A DNA stretch of 64,000 nt from Glaciibacter superstes DSM 21135 (GTDB lineage: Bacteria; Actinomycetota; Actinomycetes; Actinomycetales; Microbacteriaceae): the NCBI RefSeq assembly GCF_000421145.1, contig NZ_ATWH01000003.1, positions 62,001 through 126,000 on the forward strand, written 5' to 3'. This document shows positions 62,775-64,000 of this stretch, piece by piece. A program made the position numbers and the translations under genes. Positions within the stretch are counted from its first letter, which is position 1. Every line of letters starts with the position of its first letter. The notes beneath the pieces were generated by a model. It did not search any database. It saw nothing but the letters and a program-made list of their open reading frames with translations, and was not told the DNA's origin.

Positions 62775-64000
62775 GTGAGCGAACCGCGCGTCCAACTCCT
62801 GGCGCGAATGATTTCCGTGGCGGCGGGAACGCGGACGGGCGCCCCAGTCGTACTGGGGATCAGGGCTGGGATCGGATTCGGAAAGACCTGGCTTCTCGAC
62901 CGGCTTGCCGAGCAGCTGCCGCCGGACACGCTGGTACTGCGCTGTGTCGGCCACCCCGCAGAGACAGAGCTGCCGTATGCCGCCGTGCATGCGCTCATCT
63001 CGCCACTGCTCGGCCGACTGGGCGAGCTTCCGGTGAGGCAGGCGGAAGCCGTCACCGCAGCCCTGGCGATTGATCCCGGTACACCAAGGGACCCACTTGC
63101 TCTGTCTGCCGGGCTCCATGGCCTCATCACGCTGGGGGCGGAATCCCGCCCGGTTATCGTCCTGGTCGACGACCTGCAATGGCTCGACGAGCCCTCACGG
63201 CTCGCGCTGACCTTCGCAGCGCGACGATTACGCGCTGACGCCGTATTCATGGTGTTCGCGGGACGCCCGGGTGACGACCGCCCATGGCCGGTCGTCGAAG
63301 AACACGTGATAAACCTTTGGCCCGTTTCTGAGAGCGAAAGTCGTGGCATCCTTGCGGCCGCATACCCTGACCTCAGTGCGGCAGCTGCCAGGGAGTTGTC
63401 CGATCGAGCGGGCGGGCTCCCTTTGGCCCTGGTCCAGCTTCCGGCCGAGTTGAACCAGGCTCAGCGAAGTGGCGAAGAACCGCTGCCGACAGCACTACGG
63501 CTTGGCACACGGCTCGAACAGTTCTATTCGACCAGGATGCGGCATATGGGCCAGGCAGGTCGCGTGGCGCTGGCACTTGCAAGCCTCGAGGAACTCGACC
63601 TGGCCAGCCTGAAGGCCGCGCTCGCTGAGCTCGGCGGCGACCTCACCCTTCTGGCCGAAGCCGAGCGCAGTGGTTTGCTGCAGATCGACGAGTCCGGCTG
63701 TCGCTTCTCCCACCCGACCGTTCGCTCCGCGGCTCAAGCGGCTGTGGGCTACTCGGATATCCAGGCCGCCCGCCGCGCAATCCTTGCTGTCCTGCCAAAG
63801 GATTCGCCCAGGCGAGCCCGACATCTGGATGCCCTGGCGGATGGAATCAATGAAGAGGCAGCTACCGCTCTCGACTCGGCCGCTGCCGACGCCTGGTCGC
63901 GCTCCGCTTTCTCCCAGGCAGCATCGGCGTGGGAGCGTTCAGCCGCTCGAACCAGCGACAGGGAGCGATCCACCCTCAGGCTCGGGCAGGCAGTCGAGGC
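62775..64000 (+). CDS. LuxR-type (LAL/MalT-like) ATPase regulator, 3' end outside window
   Basis: Open from GTG 62775 to the window edge (408 codons). The N-terminal AAA/NACHT-like ATPase part has a P-loop variant RAGIGFGKTWLLDRL, with one residue more than the usual AGIGKT, a Walker B VIVLVDDLQWLDEPS, and RAGGLPLAL, all typical of large actinobacterial LuxR regulators of about 900 residues. The expected C-terminal LuxR HTH is not in the window. Target unknown. Confidence 0.85.
   Translation, partial: MSEPRVQLLARMISVAAGTRTGAPVVLGIRAGIGFGKTWLLDRLAEQLPPDTLVLRCVGHPAETELPYAAVHALISPLLGRLGELPVRQAEAVTAALAIDPGTPRDPLALSAGLHGLITLGAESRPVIVLVDDLQWLDEPSRLALTFAARRLRADAVFMVFAGRPGDDRPWPVVEEHVINLWPVSESESRGILAAAYPDLSAAAARELSDRAGGLPLALVQLPAELNQAQRSGEEPLPTALRLGTRLEQFYSTRMRHMGQAGRVALALASLEELDLASLKAALAELGGDLTLLAEAERSGLLQIDESGCRFSHPTVRSAAQAAVGYSDIQAARRAILAVLPKDSPRRARHLDALADGINEEAATALDSAAADAWSRSAFSQAASAWERSAARTSDRERSTLRLGQAVE

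Noticed and set aside
1..64000. CRISPR arrays, tRNA/rRNA genes, transposases or integrases
   Set aside because: None found; the rearrangements seen are relics and direct repeats without a recognisable mobile-element enzyme.

Overview
The window is 64 kb of high-GC actinobacterial chromosome. Dense operons with 4-bp ATGA/GTGA overlaps, many GTG starts, a mycothiol-type enzyme, the nusA-ylxR-infB-rbfA and ispG/proS neighbourhoods, and Micrococcales-style M23 proteins point to Microbacteriaceae. The genus is not fixed by the sequence; a Cryobacterium-like organism is a guess. No rRNA, tRNA, CRISPR array, integrase or transposase was seen.

1-14.6 kb is a metal-resistance island. At the left end an ArsR regulator, a cation diffusion facilitator and a thioredoxin-like protein form a leftward operon. 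A frameshifted, 3'-truncated molybdopterin oxidoreductase gene ends exactly where the copper block begins. The copper block holds a P1B ATPase with a CPH motif (copB, behind a perfect CsoR box, probably leaderless), a divergent copZ-copA-DUF305 operon and csoR sharing a second CsoR box, a second DUF305 lipoprotein, a DUF6153 protein, and a three-gene overlapping operon of two M23 peptidases and a BNR-type lipoprotein. Two diverged copB tail relics bracket a DinB gene, so copper ATPase genes have come and gone here more than once.

14.6-23.4 kb carries a P-loop kinase, an SGNH protein lacking its nucleophile serine, and a deoxyribose/acetaldehyde operon (SorC/DeoR regulator, deoC, an intact aldehyde dehydrogenase and a catalytically empty second one) divergent from a ROK kinase; then a CynX/NimT transporter and a mycothiol-dependent family protein.

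23.4-34.9 kb holds a bifunctional penicillin-binding protein, a tightly overlapping leftward operon tetR-truB-membrane-membrane-ribF, a TetR-controlled DHA2 efflux pump, a PanE-like reductase, a truncated RibD-C reductase, a degenerate uridine-kinase-like protein, mutY and an alditol-oxidase-like flavoenzyme.

35-47 kb is the scrambled part. A LuxAB-like oxidoreductase, a membrane nucleotide cyclase coupled to an unusual thioredoxin-reductase-like protein, a quinone oxidoreductase/TetR pair, a YefM-YoeB remnant, a frameshifted DUF222-HNH gene and a frameshifted RNase II/R gene sit among gene relics. A 62-bp exact direct repeat (3' end of the LuxAB-like gene) and a second copy of the 5' end of the RNase gene indicate an old tandem duplication followed by insertion and decay.

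47-64 kb is mostly core: rbfA, infB, ylxR and nusA (no rimP), a DUF1206 membrane protein, a sortase-anchored metallophosphoesterase, proS, an SRPBCC protein, an AraC regulator, ispG, a thiolase flanked by a dispersed extragenic repeat, a lipoprotein, and the 5' part of a large LuxR-type ATPase regulator cut by the window edge.
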